Source of the DNA: DASUBN01 sp035691665
GTDB lineage: Bacteria; Pseudomonadota; Gammaproteobacteria; Natronospirales; REEB76
Direction: 5' to 3'
DNA: 64,000 nt
NCBI GenBank assembly: GCA_035691665.1
Contig: DASSIS010000007.1
Coordinates: 1 to 64,000 of the forward strand
A program made the translations under genes and the position numbers. Shown piece by piece: positions 34,125-41,826 of this stretch (position 1 is the stretch's first letter; every line of letters begins with the position of its first letter). Under the pieces are notes generated by a model. That model searched no databases. It saw only the letters and a list, made by a program, of their open reading frames with translations, and was not told where the DNA came from.

Positions 34125-35162
34125 TCAAGGTTGCGGTGTTGCACCCTTGCCGCTGGCGAAATCCAACACCGTGCTTTGGATATCGCTCTGCAGATACTGG
34201 CTCACCTGATCCATGAGCCGCTGCTGGGCGAGGTTCGGATCGGAGCCCGAGACCTTGATGTCCCAGCGCCGTACGCCGTGCGCACGGCTGTCGGTGCCGC
34301 TCAGGCTCACCTGCAGGGTGCCCGTGATCCAGTACCAGCCGCCCTGGGGGACGAGCTGCGTGTAGTCCAGGCTCGCGGTCAGGGTGTAAGGCGCCGCATC
34401 CATCACCGTGAACCCGGCATCCGCGAGCGAACCGGCCAGCACCTTCTTCACGGCATCCGCATCCCGGCCGTCCGCGGCCGCCGAGATCTGCAACTGCTTG
34501 AGCAGCGCCGCGCGGTCCGCCTGGAGCTTGCTGAGGGGCCAGGGCGGCGCGATGCCCTGCCCCGTCACGTCCACCACCTGGAGTTCTTTCTGCAGGCCCG
34601 CGCGGGTCTGCTGGGCATCCACGGCCTGCCCGGCCGCCGCGATCTTGTCGAAGAGATCGGTGCTCGCCTGGGCGTTGTTGAGATAGGCACGGGTCCCTGC
34701 GTCGAGGTCCGTGACCTGCTGGCGCAGGGAAGTGTCCGCCTTCGCCCGGGAGAGGGTCGCCAATGCGTAATAGATGTGCGTCTGCGGATCCTGCCAGGTA
34801 TCGGAGATCTCCACGCCCTGCAGTATCGCGTCGGTGCGGGTGCTGATGTTGCGGCTCACGTCCAGGGTGTTCTTCATCACCGGTGCCGGTCCCGCGTTGC
34901 TCTGGGAATAGGACGAGACGTCGGAGGACTGCTCGCTCACGTTCACCGAGAACACCTTGGCGAGGTCCGTGCGCGCGCGGTCCTTGGCCACGGCCATGTC
35001 GTCCGCTTCGCCCCGGCCGGTGAGATAGGAGGTGGCCGGATAGGTGCCGCTGTTGCCCGTCACCCAGTCGGGTCTCGGGTTCATGGGCTTGCTGGCGGCG
35101 CAGGCCGCCAGCAAGAGCGGCAGCGCCAATGACAGGATGCGTGTCGGTGTGTTCACGTGCAT
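34125..35162 (-). CDS. LPP20-type lipoprotein (345 aa)
   Basis: Signal peptide with lipobox LLAACA. Residues 30-130 (RPDWVTGNSG, YLTGRGEADDMAVAKDRART) form an LPP20 domain, which recurs in the smaller protein encoded at 37112-37693; the C-terminal half is a second beta/alpha domain. LPP20 proteins are surface or envelope lipoproteins of unclear role. Last gene of the lipoprotein cluster, 7 bases after the COG3014 gene. Confidence 0.82.
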   Translation of the reverse strand: MHVNTPTRILSLALPLLLAACAASKPMNPRPDWVTGNSGTYPATSYLTGRGEADDMAVAKDRARTDLAKVFSVNVSEQSSDVSSYSQSNAGPAPVMKNTLDVSRNISTRTDAILQGVEISDTWQDPQTHIYYALATLSRAKADTSLRQQVTDLDAGTRAYLNNAQASTDLFDKIAAAGQAVDAQQTRAGLQKELQVVDVTGQGIAPPWPLSKLQADRAALLKQLQISAAADGRDADAVKKVLAGSLADAGFTVMDAAPYTLTASLDYTQLVPQGGWYWITGTLQVSLSGTDSRAHGVRRWDIKVSGSDPNLAQQRLMDQVSQYLQSDIQSTVLDFASGKGATPQP

Positions 35163-35169
35163 ACCCTCT

Positions 35170-36504
35170 CTAGTGGAATGAAGCCCATTCCAGCGAGGCG
35201 AAAGTGATCTGCCCCGGCCGGATAGTGATGCCCTTCAGGAAGCGCTGCGCACCCGGCTGCCCATAGGCGCCCTGTAGCTGCACTGCCGCGTCATAGGTGC
35301 CGGGAGCGAGTCTCAGGCGTGCGATCTGGATGTTGTCAGGCAGTGTCTCCCAGAGGCGCACGTCCGCCTGGTCCGCCGCCGAGCTTATCAGGCTCGTGAG
35401 GCTGCCGAGTCCCGGGCTGTTCCGGTCCATCTTCTCGGCGACGATCTCCCGCGCCACGTTGCGCGAGAACTCGGCCGCGAGCAGGCCGGGCCGGTCGGCG
35501 GCGAGCTGCTGGGCGGCATCCGCCGCCACGTTAGCCACCTGCTCTGTGCGCACCATGCTGCCCGCGACCGTGATCACGGCATCGGACACCGCCGGCTGGC
35601 GCCGCGTCAGCACCGGCAGCGACACACTGTAGTAATGCCCGTTCACCGGGTTGGGCAGGATCTGGCTCACCGCGGTCTTCTTGGGGGCGAGGCCGTCGTT
35701 GAAGATGAACAGCAATTGGCCTTGGGGGTCCGGTGTCGTCACCGGCGGCCAATCCGTGAGCCCGAAGGCGGCCTTGTATTTGTCGCGTTCGTCGTTGAGC
35801 CCGAGGTAATCCGCGAAGCGGCACAGGCTGAGCTTGAGATCGGCCGGTATCGCCGCGTCGGCGTAGCCCGAAGCCTTGTAGGCCTGGTAAGCCTTGCGAT
35901 AGGAGATCATCGCGTCGCTGTACTCCCCCAGGTCCTCGTACACGAGCCCGGTGAAGTAACGCGGGAAGGCGTCCCCGCCGTCAGGTGCGGCATCGCTGCC
36001 GGGATAGAGCCGTTTCAGGAGATCGTCGATCTGCAGGGCCTCCACCCGGGCGCCGTCCGGCTGTCCCATCTCCAGGTAGTTCATCCCCTGGAAGACGTGC
36101 GCCAACAGGCGTTCGTACAGCGGCGCCTCGTAGGCCCGCAGGTTCTCCGAGAAAGTCAGCGCCGCCGCCGTCTCCGTCACGCTGGTCGCCTCCAGATAGG
36201 TCATGAGCGGCTTCGCCTGCTCGAAGGCCTGCACGCTGCCCGGGTAGTCGCCGGCCATGCGCAGCACCATCGCCTTGTTCAGCAGATACAGCACCTGGTC
36301 CTTGCCGCCGGAGATCTTCTCCAGCGACTTCAGCGCGGCCTGGGGCTGCTGCGCCGCCAGGTCCTGGTCCACCTGCTGCATCGCATCCATGTAGGTGATC
36401 GCGCAGCCGGTGAGCGCCGCTAACGCCGTGGCCAGGCACAAGCCGCGTCCATGCCGCCGGCACGCCGCCGCGCCGCGGCGGACAGCCCGGTGCAGACCCC
36501 TCAC
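35170..36504 (-). CDS. COG3014 family lipoprotein with TPR-like repeats
   Basis: A 444-residue protein with a lipobox (LTGCAI) after an Arg-rich N-terminus, and helical-repeat segments (LYLLNKAMVLRMAGDYPGS, FTGLVYEDLGEYSDAMISY) to about residue 230. The C-terminal half is beta-rich (LLFIFNDGLAPKKTAV). COG3014 genes are often next to LpoB and LPP20 genes in gammaproteobacteria, as here, which suggests a shared envelope complex. The true start may be slightly downstream since the first 24 residues are unusually basic for a signal peptide. Confidence 0.82.
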   Translation of the reverse strand: MRGLHRAVRRGAAACRRHGRGLCLATALAALTGCAITYMDAMQQVDQDLAAQQPQAALKSLEKISGGKDQVLYLLNKAMVLRMAGDYPGSVQAFEQAKPLMTYLEATSVTETAAALTFSENLRAYEAPLYERLLAHVFQGMNYLEMGQPDGARVEALQIDDLLKRLYPGSDAAPDGGDAFPRYFTGLVYEDLGEYSDAMISYRKAYQAYKASGYADAAIPADLKLSLCRFADYLGLNDERDKYKAAFGLTDWPPVTTPDPQGQLLFIFNDGLAPKKTAVSQILPNPVNGHYYSVSLPVLTRRQPAVSDAVITVAGSMVRTEQVANVAADAAQQLAADRPGLLAAEFSRNVAREIVAEKMDRNSPGLGSLTSLISSAADQADVRLWETLPDNIQIARLRLAPGTYDAAVQLQGAYGQPGAQRFLKGITIRPGQITFASLEWASFH

Positions 36505-36518
36505 CTACCTATGTCCCG

Positions 36519-37124
36519 TCAGGGGCGCACGCTGCCGTTCGTGACCACCTTCTTGATCTTCTGCTGGCCCACCCAGGCGATCACGTTGTTGTGCATGTTC
36601 ACGAGCCTCAGGTCCACCTGGTAGTACTTCGCCGCGGTCTTTCCGGCCGCGTCGATGATGGTGTTGATGGTGCCCTGCATCATGTAGTCGGCGCCGATCT
36701 CCTGGCCCATGGCGCTGCGGGTCGCGCTGGTGGCGTTCAGGTCCTGGTCCTGGCGTTCCGCGCGGACGTCACCGCGTTGGTCGGAAGAGGCCACGAACTG
36801 CACCTTGCCCGAGTTGATCAGCTCGCGCTGGATGTCGTCGATGAAGGTCGAGGTGCTGATGTGCTCGGAGCTGAGGTTGCGGATCTCGCCCACGATCACC
36901 GTCGGCTGCTTGCCGCCGTTGCCGCCTTCGTACTGCCCGAGCCAGGGGTCCCCCAGCATCTGGCCGATCATCGTCTGCGCCGTCATGTTCGCATCCGTGT
37001 CGTTCCAAAAGCCGCTGATGTCCGTCACCTGGTCGGCGGAGACGCGCTGCACCTCAGGCATGCTGGAGCAGGCGACGAGCGTCGCGGCGCCGGCCGCGGC
37101 GAGGATGAGTTTCAGGTTCTGCAT
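36519..37124 (-). CDS. lpoB: LpoB-like activator of penicillin-binding protein
   Basis: A 201-residue outer-membrane lipoprotein with lipobox LVACSS. The globular part has family features: SGFWNDTDANMTAQTMI, EIRNLSSEHISTSTFIDDI and GADYMMQGTINTI. LpoB stimulates the peptidoglycan synthase PBP1B in enterobacteria. Whether this version acts on PBP1B is inference. Its start overlaps the end of the LPP20 gene by 13 bases. Confidence 0.88.
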   Translation of the reverse strand: MQNLKLILAAAGAATLVACSSMPEVQRVSADQVTDISGFWNDTDANMTAQTMIGQMLGDPWLGQYEGGNGGKQPTVIVGEIRNLSSEHISTSTFIDDIQRELINSGKVQFVASSDQRGDVRAERQDQDLNATSATRSAMGQEIGADYMMQGTINTIIDAAGKTAAKYYQVDLRLVNMHNNVIAWVGQQKIKKVVTNGSVRP

Positions 37125-37693
37125 TTATGGTCTCCCTGGGTCATGCCGTCGAACAGGTTGTCGGCGTGGCTGTTGAAGTAATCGCGGAAACCCTCGTTCA
37201 TGTCCTTGGAATTGGCCACCATGTCCTTGACCTGCTTCATGTCGAGCTCCGCCAGGCTCCATACCGAGCCGGTCTTGGGGTCGGCCCAGCGCGCGATGAT
37301 ACGGGCGCCGCTCACGTTCTGATCGGTGATGTTCTGGATCTGGCGCGAGACAGACTCTTGGGTCTGCTGGTCCTGGCCGGAGCCGGCCGCGGCCGAGTAG
37401 TCCTGCGAGACCACGTGCATGAAGGAAGACAGCACGCGGGCCACTTCGGCGCGGGCCCGGTCATCCGCGGTGGACTGCTGCAGCGACTGGTCGTTCATGC
37501 CGGGTGCGGACCCGATGCCGTGTATCAGCTTCCCGTTCTGGTCGTCCAGGGCCTGGCTGCCCTTGTTGACCCAGTCCGGAGCACCCTTGATGCCGAGGTT
37601 GCTCTCGACCGTGGTGCGGCTGGAACAGGCCGTCAGCGAGCCGAACGCGAGCAACACAGCTCCAAGATAGGCGACATATTTCGCGGATTTCAT
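37112..37693 (-). CDS. LPP20 family lipoprotein (193 aa)
   Basis: First gene of the four-gene lipoprotein operon. Lipobox LTACSS; LPP20 domain with GAPDWVNKGSQAL, GIGSAPGMNDQSLQQ, DDRARAEVARVL. The start at 37693 (MKSAKYV) is preceded by GGAGA at the right distance; a further upstream ATG at 37705 lacks one. Paralogous to the N-terminal half of the protein at 34125-35162. Confidence 0.85.
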   Translation of the reverse strand: MKSAKYVAYLGAVLLAFGSLTACSSRTTVESNLGIKGAPDWVNKGSQALDDQNGKLIHGIGSAPGMNDQSLQQSTADDRARAEVARVLSSFMHVVSQDYSAAAGSGQDQQTQESVSRQIQNITDQNVSGARIIARWADPKTGSVWSLAELDMKQVKDMVANSKDMNEGFRDYFNSHADNLFDGMTQGDHKCRT

Positions 37694-37921
37694 GTGAATC
37701 TCCATTCCCTCAAGGGTAAAGACCGGGTCCGATGCACATATGCTACGTCAGTGCCGTCTACAAGGCACATTACAAACGTCACGCCCAGGCGTGAAGCGGG
37801 TTCTCAAGGCGCAAGATACAGCCACCCCTGGCCGGCTTGGTGTCGAAGTGTAAAACGCTTTCGGCCGGCACCGGTGCACATGCCCCTGTCGCCGCGTGTC
37901 GCGGGGGGTTATCCTGTCTGC

Positions 37922-38314
37922 ATGGACAAGATGCGCGGTTTCCTGCTGGTTACCATCGCCGCCCTCGCGGGTTGCTCGCTTTTTTCCGTGGATGACCACG
38001 CCAATGCGCTCAAGATCGCCGTGCAGGACGATCAGACCTGCGCGGCGAGCGGGGCCAAATACCCCGATCCGCGCTACGTCGACTGCCGCATGCAGTTGCA
38101 GGACGACCGGCTCCATCAGGCTTGGCTCAACATGCAGCTCATGCGCCAGAGCGCCGCCAGTCAGCCTAATCAGGTCCCGCCGCCCTACACGGGCCATGAG
38201 CTCTACCACCCGCTGAACCCGCAGTACTTCAGCTGCCAAGCCGCCACCGAAGACAAACGCGACTACATCCTGTGCGCTGAAGATGAAAAAGCCGAAAACG
38301 CCGGCAAGGGCTGA
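37922..38314 (+). CDS. Hypothetical lipoprotein (130 aa)
   Basis: Starts MDKMRGFLLVTIAALAGCS with a lipobox (LAGC), then a small soluble domain with three further Cys (TCAASG, VDCRMQ, SCQAAT) and a charged tail. No family recognised. Its last 32 bases overlap the start of the ATL gene in another frame, so the two are co-transcribed. The 228 bases upstream hold no gene; I see no clear promoter there. Confidence 0.7.
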   Translation: MDKMRGFLLVTIAALAGCSLFSVDDHANALKIAVQDDQTCAASGAKYPDPRYVDCRMQLQDDRLHQAWLNMQLMRQSAASQPNQVPPPYTGHELYHPLNPQYFSCQAATEDKRDYILCAEDEKAENAGKG

Positions 38315-38630
38315 CCCCGCCGAGACCCTCTACAGCCGTATCTACGCCGCTGTCCGCAAGATCCCCAAGGGCCGTGTCACGAGCTACGGTGAGGTCGCCC
38401 GCCTCGTACGGGCCCCCACCCCGCGGGTGGTCGGCTATGCCATGGCCGCCTTGAGACCCGGCACCAGCGTCCCCTGGCAGCGGGTCGTGAACCACAAAGG
38501 CGAGATCAGCCTTCGCAAGGGTGGGGATGGCGAGATACGCCAGCGGCGCCTTCTGGAAGCCGAAGGCGTCCGCTTCGATCTCAAGGGACGCATCAACCTC
38601 AAGGTCTACGGCTGGCCCAAGGCCAAATAA
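38283..38630 (+). CDS. Alkyltransferase-like (ATL) DNA-binding protein, MGMT fold
   Basis: A 115-residue MGMT C-terminal-like domain: VRKIPKGRVTSYGEVARLV, RVVGYAMAAL, and the active-site position PWQRV, where Trp replaces the reactive Cys of PCHRV. ATL proteins lack transfer activity but flip O6-alkylguanine and hand lesions to nucleotide excision repair. Reading PWQRV rather than the usual PWHRV is a small deviation. Confidence 0.9.
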   Translation: MKKPKTPARADPAETLYSRIYAAVRKIPKGRVTSYGEVARLVRAPTPRVVGYAMAALRPGTSVPWQRVVNHKGEISLRKGGDGEIRQRRLLEAEGVRFDLKGRINLKVYGWPKAK

Positions 38631-38670
38631 GCTACTTTCGAGTGTTTCGCTGCTCTTGAATATTGCTATT

Positions 38671-38715
38671 GTGTACTTTATACTACTATCAAATGCACAG
38701 TATTGGGTAGTACAC
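38671..38715 (+). promoter_or_regulatory. Promoter/operator region of the PadR gene
   Basis: GTGTAC at 38671-38676 and GTACAC at 38710-38715 form an inverted repeat around an AT-rich core with TATACTACTATC; it ends next to the GTG start at 38717. PadR regulators usually repress their own operon from such sites. Confidence 0.45.
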
Positions 38716-38716
38716 A

Positions 38717-39097
38717 GTGGCCCAGGACCAAGACGAGAACCAGCAGGCCCAGCAGCGTAAGTTCCAGAAGGAGCTCAACGCCGGCATCGTCTCCTTGGTC
38801 CTCCTCTCCATCCTCGCCGCTGCCCGTGAGCCCCTCTATGGCTACCAGATAGCCAAGCAGCTGGAACGGGATGGGGACAGCAACGCCATCATGAAGCAGG
38901 GCACCCTCTACCCCGTGCTCCGTGCCCTCTGCGCCGGCGGTTTCCTCGACAGCAAGGTCGAGCCTTCCGTCTCCGGCCCCCCGCGCCGCTATTACCACAT
39001 CACCGAGGCGGGCCGCGAAGTGCTCGCCCAGTGGAAGACCGCCTGGGTCAGCACCCGGGATTTCGTTGATTCAATCCTCAGGGGATCGCCGTCATGA
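38717..39097 (+). CDS. PadR family transcriptional regulator
   Basis: A 126-residue winged-helix repressor: VLLSILAAAREPLYGYQIAK, IMKQGTLYPVLRALCAGG, PPRRYYHITEAGREVL. These are the conserved PadR blocks. Start is GTG. The N-terminus is Gln-rich (QDQDENQQAQQRK). The stop overlaps the next start in ATGA, pairing it with the sensor-like membrane protein, a common PadR arrangement. Confidence 0.9.
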   Translation: MAQDQDENQQAQQRKFQKELNAGIVSLVLLSILAAAREPLYGYQIAKQLERDGDSNAIMKQGTLYPVLRALCAGGFLDSKVEPSVSGPPRRYYHITEAGREVLAQWKTAWVSTRDFVDSILRGSPS

Positions 39098-39999
39098 CCA
39101 AACCCGTGCCTCGCAGCGTCCAGGAATACCTGGACCAGCTCCGCGCCGAACTCGCCGGAGCGGACCCCGCCCTCATCCAGGACGCGCTCTACGACGCGGA
39201 GGAATACCTGCGCGGCGAGCTCCACGAGCACCCGGAGAAGACCGAGGAGCAGGTGCTCGCCGCCATCGCCACCACCTACGGCGCCCCCGAGGAAGTGGCG
39301 GAGGCCTATCGCGCCACCGAAGTGAAGGTGCAGCAGGCCCTGCGCACCCCGCGTCCCAAGAAGAGCGAATCCCTGCTGGGCAAGTTCTTCGGCGTGTTCA
39401 AGGATCCGCGCGCCTACACCGCCCTCTTCTATATGTTGCTGTCCCTCGCCACCGGCATCTTCTACTTCGTCTGGACCGTGACCGGCATGGCCCTCTCCAT
39501 CGGCTTCATGGTCCTCATCGTCGGCATCCCCTTCCTGCTGCTCTACCTCGGCAGCATCCGGCTCCTGTCCCTGGTGGAAGGCCGCCTGGTGGAAGTGCTG
39601 CTCGGCGTGCGCATGCCGCGCCGGCCGGTGCATCCGGGGGATGTCGACTCCCGGACGCTCAAGCAGCGCATCAAGGAGATGTTCACCGATCCCCGCACCT
39701 GGAGCACCATCTTGTACGTGTTCCTGAAGCTGCCCCTCGGTGTCATCTATTTTTCCATCGCTGTGGCCTTGCTGAGCGCCTCTCTCGGCATGATCAGCGC
39801 CCCCATCCAGGACCTGTTCCCTCATATGGGCCTGCTGTGGATCCAGTATGACGATCAGCCGGCCTACGTCATGCCCTGGATACTCACCCCTCTCGTCAGC
39901 GCGCTGGGTGTGGTTTTGCTCACTTGCCTCATGCACATCGCCCGCGGCGTGGCATATTTCCACGGCCACTTGGCCAAGAGCCTCTTGGTCAAAGCTTGA
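39094..39999 (+). CDS. HAAS/sensor-domain membrane protein
   Basis: A 301-residue protein. Residues 1-75 form a HAAS-like helical domain (SVQEYLDQLRAEL, QDALYDAEEYLRGELHEHP, VLAAIATTYGAPEEVAEAY), followed by two membrane pairs. The segment LLYLGSIRLLSLVEGRLVEVLL matches the membrane sensor domain PF13796. In other bacteria these are controlled by PadR and answer envelope-active compounds. Its role here is inference from the operon. Confidence 0.8.
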   Translation: MTKPVPRSVQEYLDQLRAELAGADPALIQDALYDAEEYLRGELHEHPEKTEEQVLAAIATTYGAPEEVAEAYRATEVKVQQALRTPRPKKSESLLGKFFGVFKDPRAYTALFYMLLSLATGIFYFVWTVTGMALSIGFMVLIVGIPFLLLYLGSIRLLSLVEGRLVEVLLGVRMPRRPVHPGDVDSRTLKQRIKEMFTDPRTWSTILYVFLKLPLGVIYFSIAVALLSASLGMISAPIQDLFPHMGLLWIQYDDQPAYVMPWILTPLVSALGVVLLTCLMHIARGVAYFHGHLAKSLLVKA

Positions 40000-40045
40000 T
40001 GGATGTGAGCGCGAGGTAGGGGCTGAAGGAGATTGACCGGCCGGA

Positions 40046-40603
40046 CTAGATCTTGCGGACGAGCTTATCCACCTTCGGACGGTCCTGTAGCCAGGTGAGC
40101 ATGACCGTGAGGGTGCCGATGCGGCGCTTGTCATGCATCGTGTTCACCTCCTCGTCCGTATGGGCGGAGTCGATGGGGATCACCGTGTGCACGGATTCCT
40201 TGTTGCGCAGCAGGTATTCCACCTCGGAGTACTCCTCGCCCCCACTATTGCCTGGGAACTTCACTTCGTACTCACCCGAGAGGGTGTCCCCGTGGGCGTC
40301 CGGCGGCGGGTGTAGCTTGTTGTAGCGGAAGAAAGGTGAAGACAGCACCACGGAACGCCCCGTGTAATTGCGGAACTCCAGGTGCAGATAGGAAGGGTAG
40401 GTATGCCGCTTGTTACGCACGAAGCGGATGTTGAAGTTGAGGTTGCGGACGCGCCGGCGGGGGAAGTAGAAGAACTTTAAGCCCAGGACGAAGGTGATCG
40501 CCAGGATCACGAACTGCGCGATGCTCCACACCCCGTAGTCGTTGGCCATATGCAGGATGGCCAGGAACTGCTTGAGCTTGTCCAGCAAGGCCGAGTAATC
40601 CAC
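40046..40603 (-). CDS. Hypothetical membrane-anchored protein (185 aa)
   Basis: One N-terminal membrane helix (IAQFVILAITFVLGLKFFYF, residues 28-47) followed by a basic stretch and a soluble beta-rich domain (RVRNLNFNIRFVRN, HLEFRNYTGRSVVLSSPFF). I do not recognise the family. It lies just outside the phage module and could be host. The codon pattern is like that of the host neighbours. Confidence 0.65.
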   Translation of the reverse strand: MDYSALLDKLKQFLAILHMANDYGVWSIAQFVILAITFVLGLKFFYFPRRRVRNLNFNIRFVRNKRHTYPSYLHLEFRNYTGRSVVLSSPFFRYNKLHPPPDAHGDTLSGEYEVKFPGNSGGEEYSEVEYLLRNKESVHTVIPIDSAHTDEEVNTMHDKRRIGTLTVMLTWLQDRPKVDKLVRKI

Positions 40604-40618
40604 GCCCTACCCCTTATC

Positions 40619-40654
40619 TTATGGTCCCGCCACTTCGCGTCGCGGGAACCATAA
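40619..40654. terminator. Inverted repeat at the left end of the phage late genes
   Basis: TTATGGTCCCGC pairs with GCGGGAACCATAA (one bulge) across a 10-base loop. It lies after the last phage gene and before the 185-residue host-like gene; it may terminate late transcription. No clear T-run. Confidence 0.4.
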
Positions 40655-40691
40655 ACTACCTCATTTTCAGCCGGCTCGGGCGTTAAATCCG

Positions 40692-41039
40692 TCACTGATT
40701 CGAAAGGGTTTCCTTGAGCAGGCGATTCAGATGCGGCAGCAGTTCCGGGTTATCCCTGAACACCGCGGTCAGTCCCCAGGCCAGCGTCGTCACCACCCGT
40801 TCCTCCCGGGCCCGGGGCGGTATCCCGCCATGCTCCCAGATGCCATGCAAGGTCTCGTGGATCATCCCGTATACGGCTTCCTGCCCCTCGAGGTCTTCGG
40901 CGAGCTCGATGCGCCGGTCGTCGAACAGGATCTGGCCGTAGAGGCTCGGCAGCGCCTTGTATTCCACCCGGTATTGGGCCCGCCCGATCTTGAGCCGCTT
41001 CAGCAGGTTCAAGGTTGCCCCCGTATCCAGGCTTGGCAC
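40692..41039 (-). CDS. Small HExxH metallopeptidase-like protein at end of lysis operon
   Basis: A 115-residue protein with HETLHGIWEH near the middle (residues 61-70), an HExxH zinc-binding motif, and a preceding LYGQILFDDRRIEL as in ImmA/IrrE-like peptidases. Its start overlaps the end of the o-spanin gene by 31 bases, so it belongs to the phage late operon. The role of a peptidase in this place is unknown; ImmA relatives cleave repressors. Confidence 0.7.
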   Translation of the reverse strand: MPSLDTGATLNLLKRLKIGRAQYRVEYKALPSLYGQILFDDRRIELAEDLEGQEAVYGMIHETLHGIWEHGGIPPRAREERVVTTLAWGLTAVFRDNPELLPHLNRLLKETLSNQ

Positions 41040-41299
41040 TCCTTGAGCTCCGTCACCGCTGTCCCATAAGCATCCCCGTCCATCGCGTGGAGCCTGAGTA
41101 GCATCCGGGCCTTATCCGCCGGCCCCAGCGCCTCGAACCCCGCCGGCAGGAGCTGCAACGGCGTCGCCACCGGTTGCAGGCAGGTCACCGGCTTCGCCGG
41201 GTGGCGGGAGGGCGCGGCTGCCGGCATCGTAGAGCAGCCTGAAAGCAGGATCAGCGAAAGGGTCGTGACAGGTAGGTAAAGACGGCGTCTTGGGCTCAT
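41009..41299 (-). CDS. Putative Rz1-like o-spanin lipoprotein
   Basis: A 96-residue lipoprotein: MSPRRRLYLPVTTLSLILLSGCS with lipobox LSGC and a Pro/Ala-rich start to the mature part, typical of Rz1. It begins inside the i-spanin gene in a different reading frame and extends beyond it, the overlapped arrangement of Rz/Rz1. Together they fuse inner and outer membranes in the last step of lysis. The start at 41299 follows a GGAGAGAA site. Confidence 0.75.
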   Translation of the reverse strand: MSPRRRLYLPVTTLSLILLSGCSTMPAAAPSRHPAKPVTCLQPVATPLQLLPAGFEALGPADKARMLLRLHAMDGDAYGTAVTELKECQAWIRGQP

Positions 41300-41567
41300 G
41301 GTTCTCTCCGGAGCTAGGGGGCTGGAACGGGGTGCGGGCGATGCGCTCCTGCAGCGCGCGGCTATCCGCCTGAAGGGCTTGCACATGGGTCGCTGCCGCC
41401 AGGGTCCTGGATTCCGTCGCCGCATCCGCTTTGCCGATCCTGGCGTTGGCTTCAGCTACTGCCTTCGATGCCGCCGCCGCATCGAACCCGGCCTGCACAT
41501 GCATCCCATAGAAGAATGCGGCCGCGAGCAGCAGTGCACCTGCCAGCACGGCATAGGTTTTGAACAT
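41112..41567 (-). CDS. Putative Rz-like i-spanin
   Basis: A 151-residue protein with one N-terminal membrane helix (residues 5-20, YAVLAGALLLAAAFFYGM) and a helical, Ala-rich periplasmic part (AAAASKAVAEANARIGKADAATES, shown by its heptads). It is placed after lysozyme and holin genes. The C-terminal third is low-complexity (Gly/Ala/Pro) and may be there mainly because the overlapping o-spanin is coded in the other frame. Confidence 0.72.
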   Translation of the reverse strand: MFKTYAVLAGALLLAAAFFYGMHVQAGFDAAAASKAVAEANARIGKADAATESRTLAAATHVQALQADSRALQERIARTPFQPPSSGENHEPKTPSLPTCHDPFADPAFRLLYDAGSRALPPPGEAGDLPATGGDAVAAPAGGVRGAGAGG

Positions 41568-41592
41568 GGGAACCTCGGAAGGATTAAAAGGA

Positions 41593-41826
41593 TTAAGAAG
41601 AAGTGGGCCGTGAACGTCCGCGCAGGCCCATGAGCACCCCTACTCCCGTCGAGAGCGCGCCCACACCGGCACCGAACTCCGCCAGGTTGAAGGGTTGGTG
41701 CAACGCCAGCACCGCATAGAGCTCGAGCCCGAAACCTTCCAGTATCGCGATGGCCGCCACCAGGATCGCCTCATCCAGGGTCCCATCTTCCTGCAGGAAC
41801 ATCCCCTTGAGCGGTTTCAGGTTCAC
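41593..41826 (-). CDS. Small phage membrane protein, candidate holin
   Basis: A 77-residue protein with two hydrophobic stretches (ILVAAIAILEGFGLELYAVL and FGAGVGALSTGVGVLMGL) and a charged C-terminus (RGRSRPTSS), a pattern seen in class II holins. Start overlaps the lysozyme stop in ATGA. Holin or antiholin is inferred from position and topology only. Confidence 0.55.
   Translation of the reverse strand: MNLKPLKGMFLQEDGTLDEAILVAAIAILEGFGLELYAVLALHQPFNLAEFGAGVGALSTGVGVLMGLRGRSRPTSS

Noticed and set aside
32736..35132. A 798-codon open frame on the plus strand opposite the PAS-GGDEF-EAL and LPP20 genes
   Set aside because: Composition is rich in Arg, His, Ala and Val without domains, as expected from the complement of GC-rich coding sequence. 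The minus strand has recognisable domains throughout.
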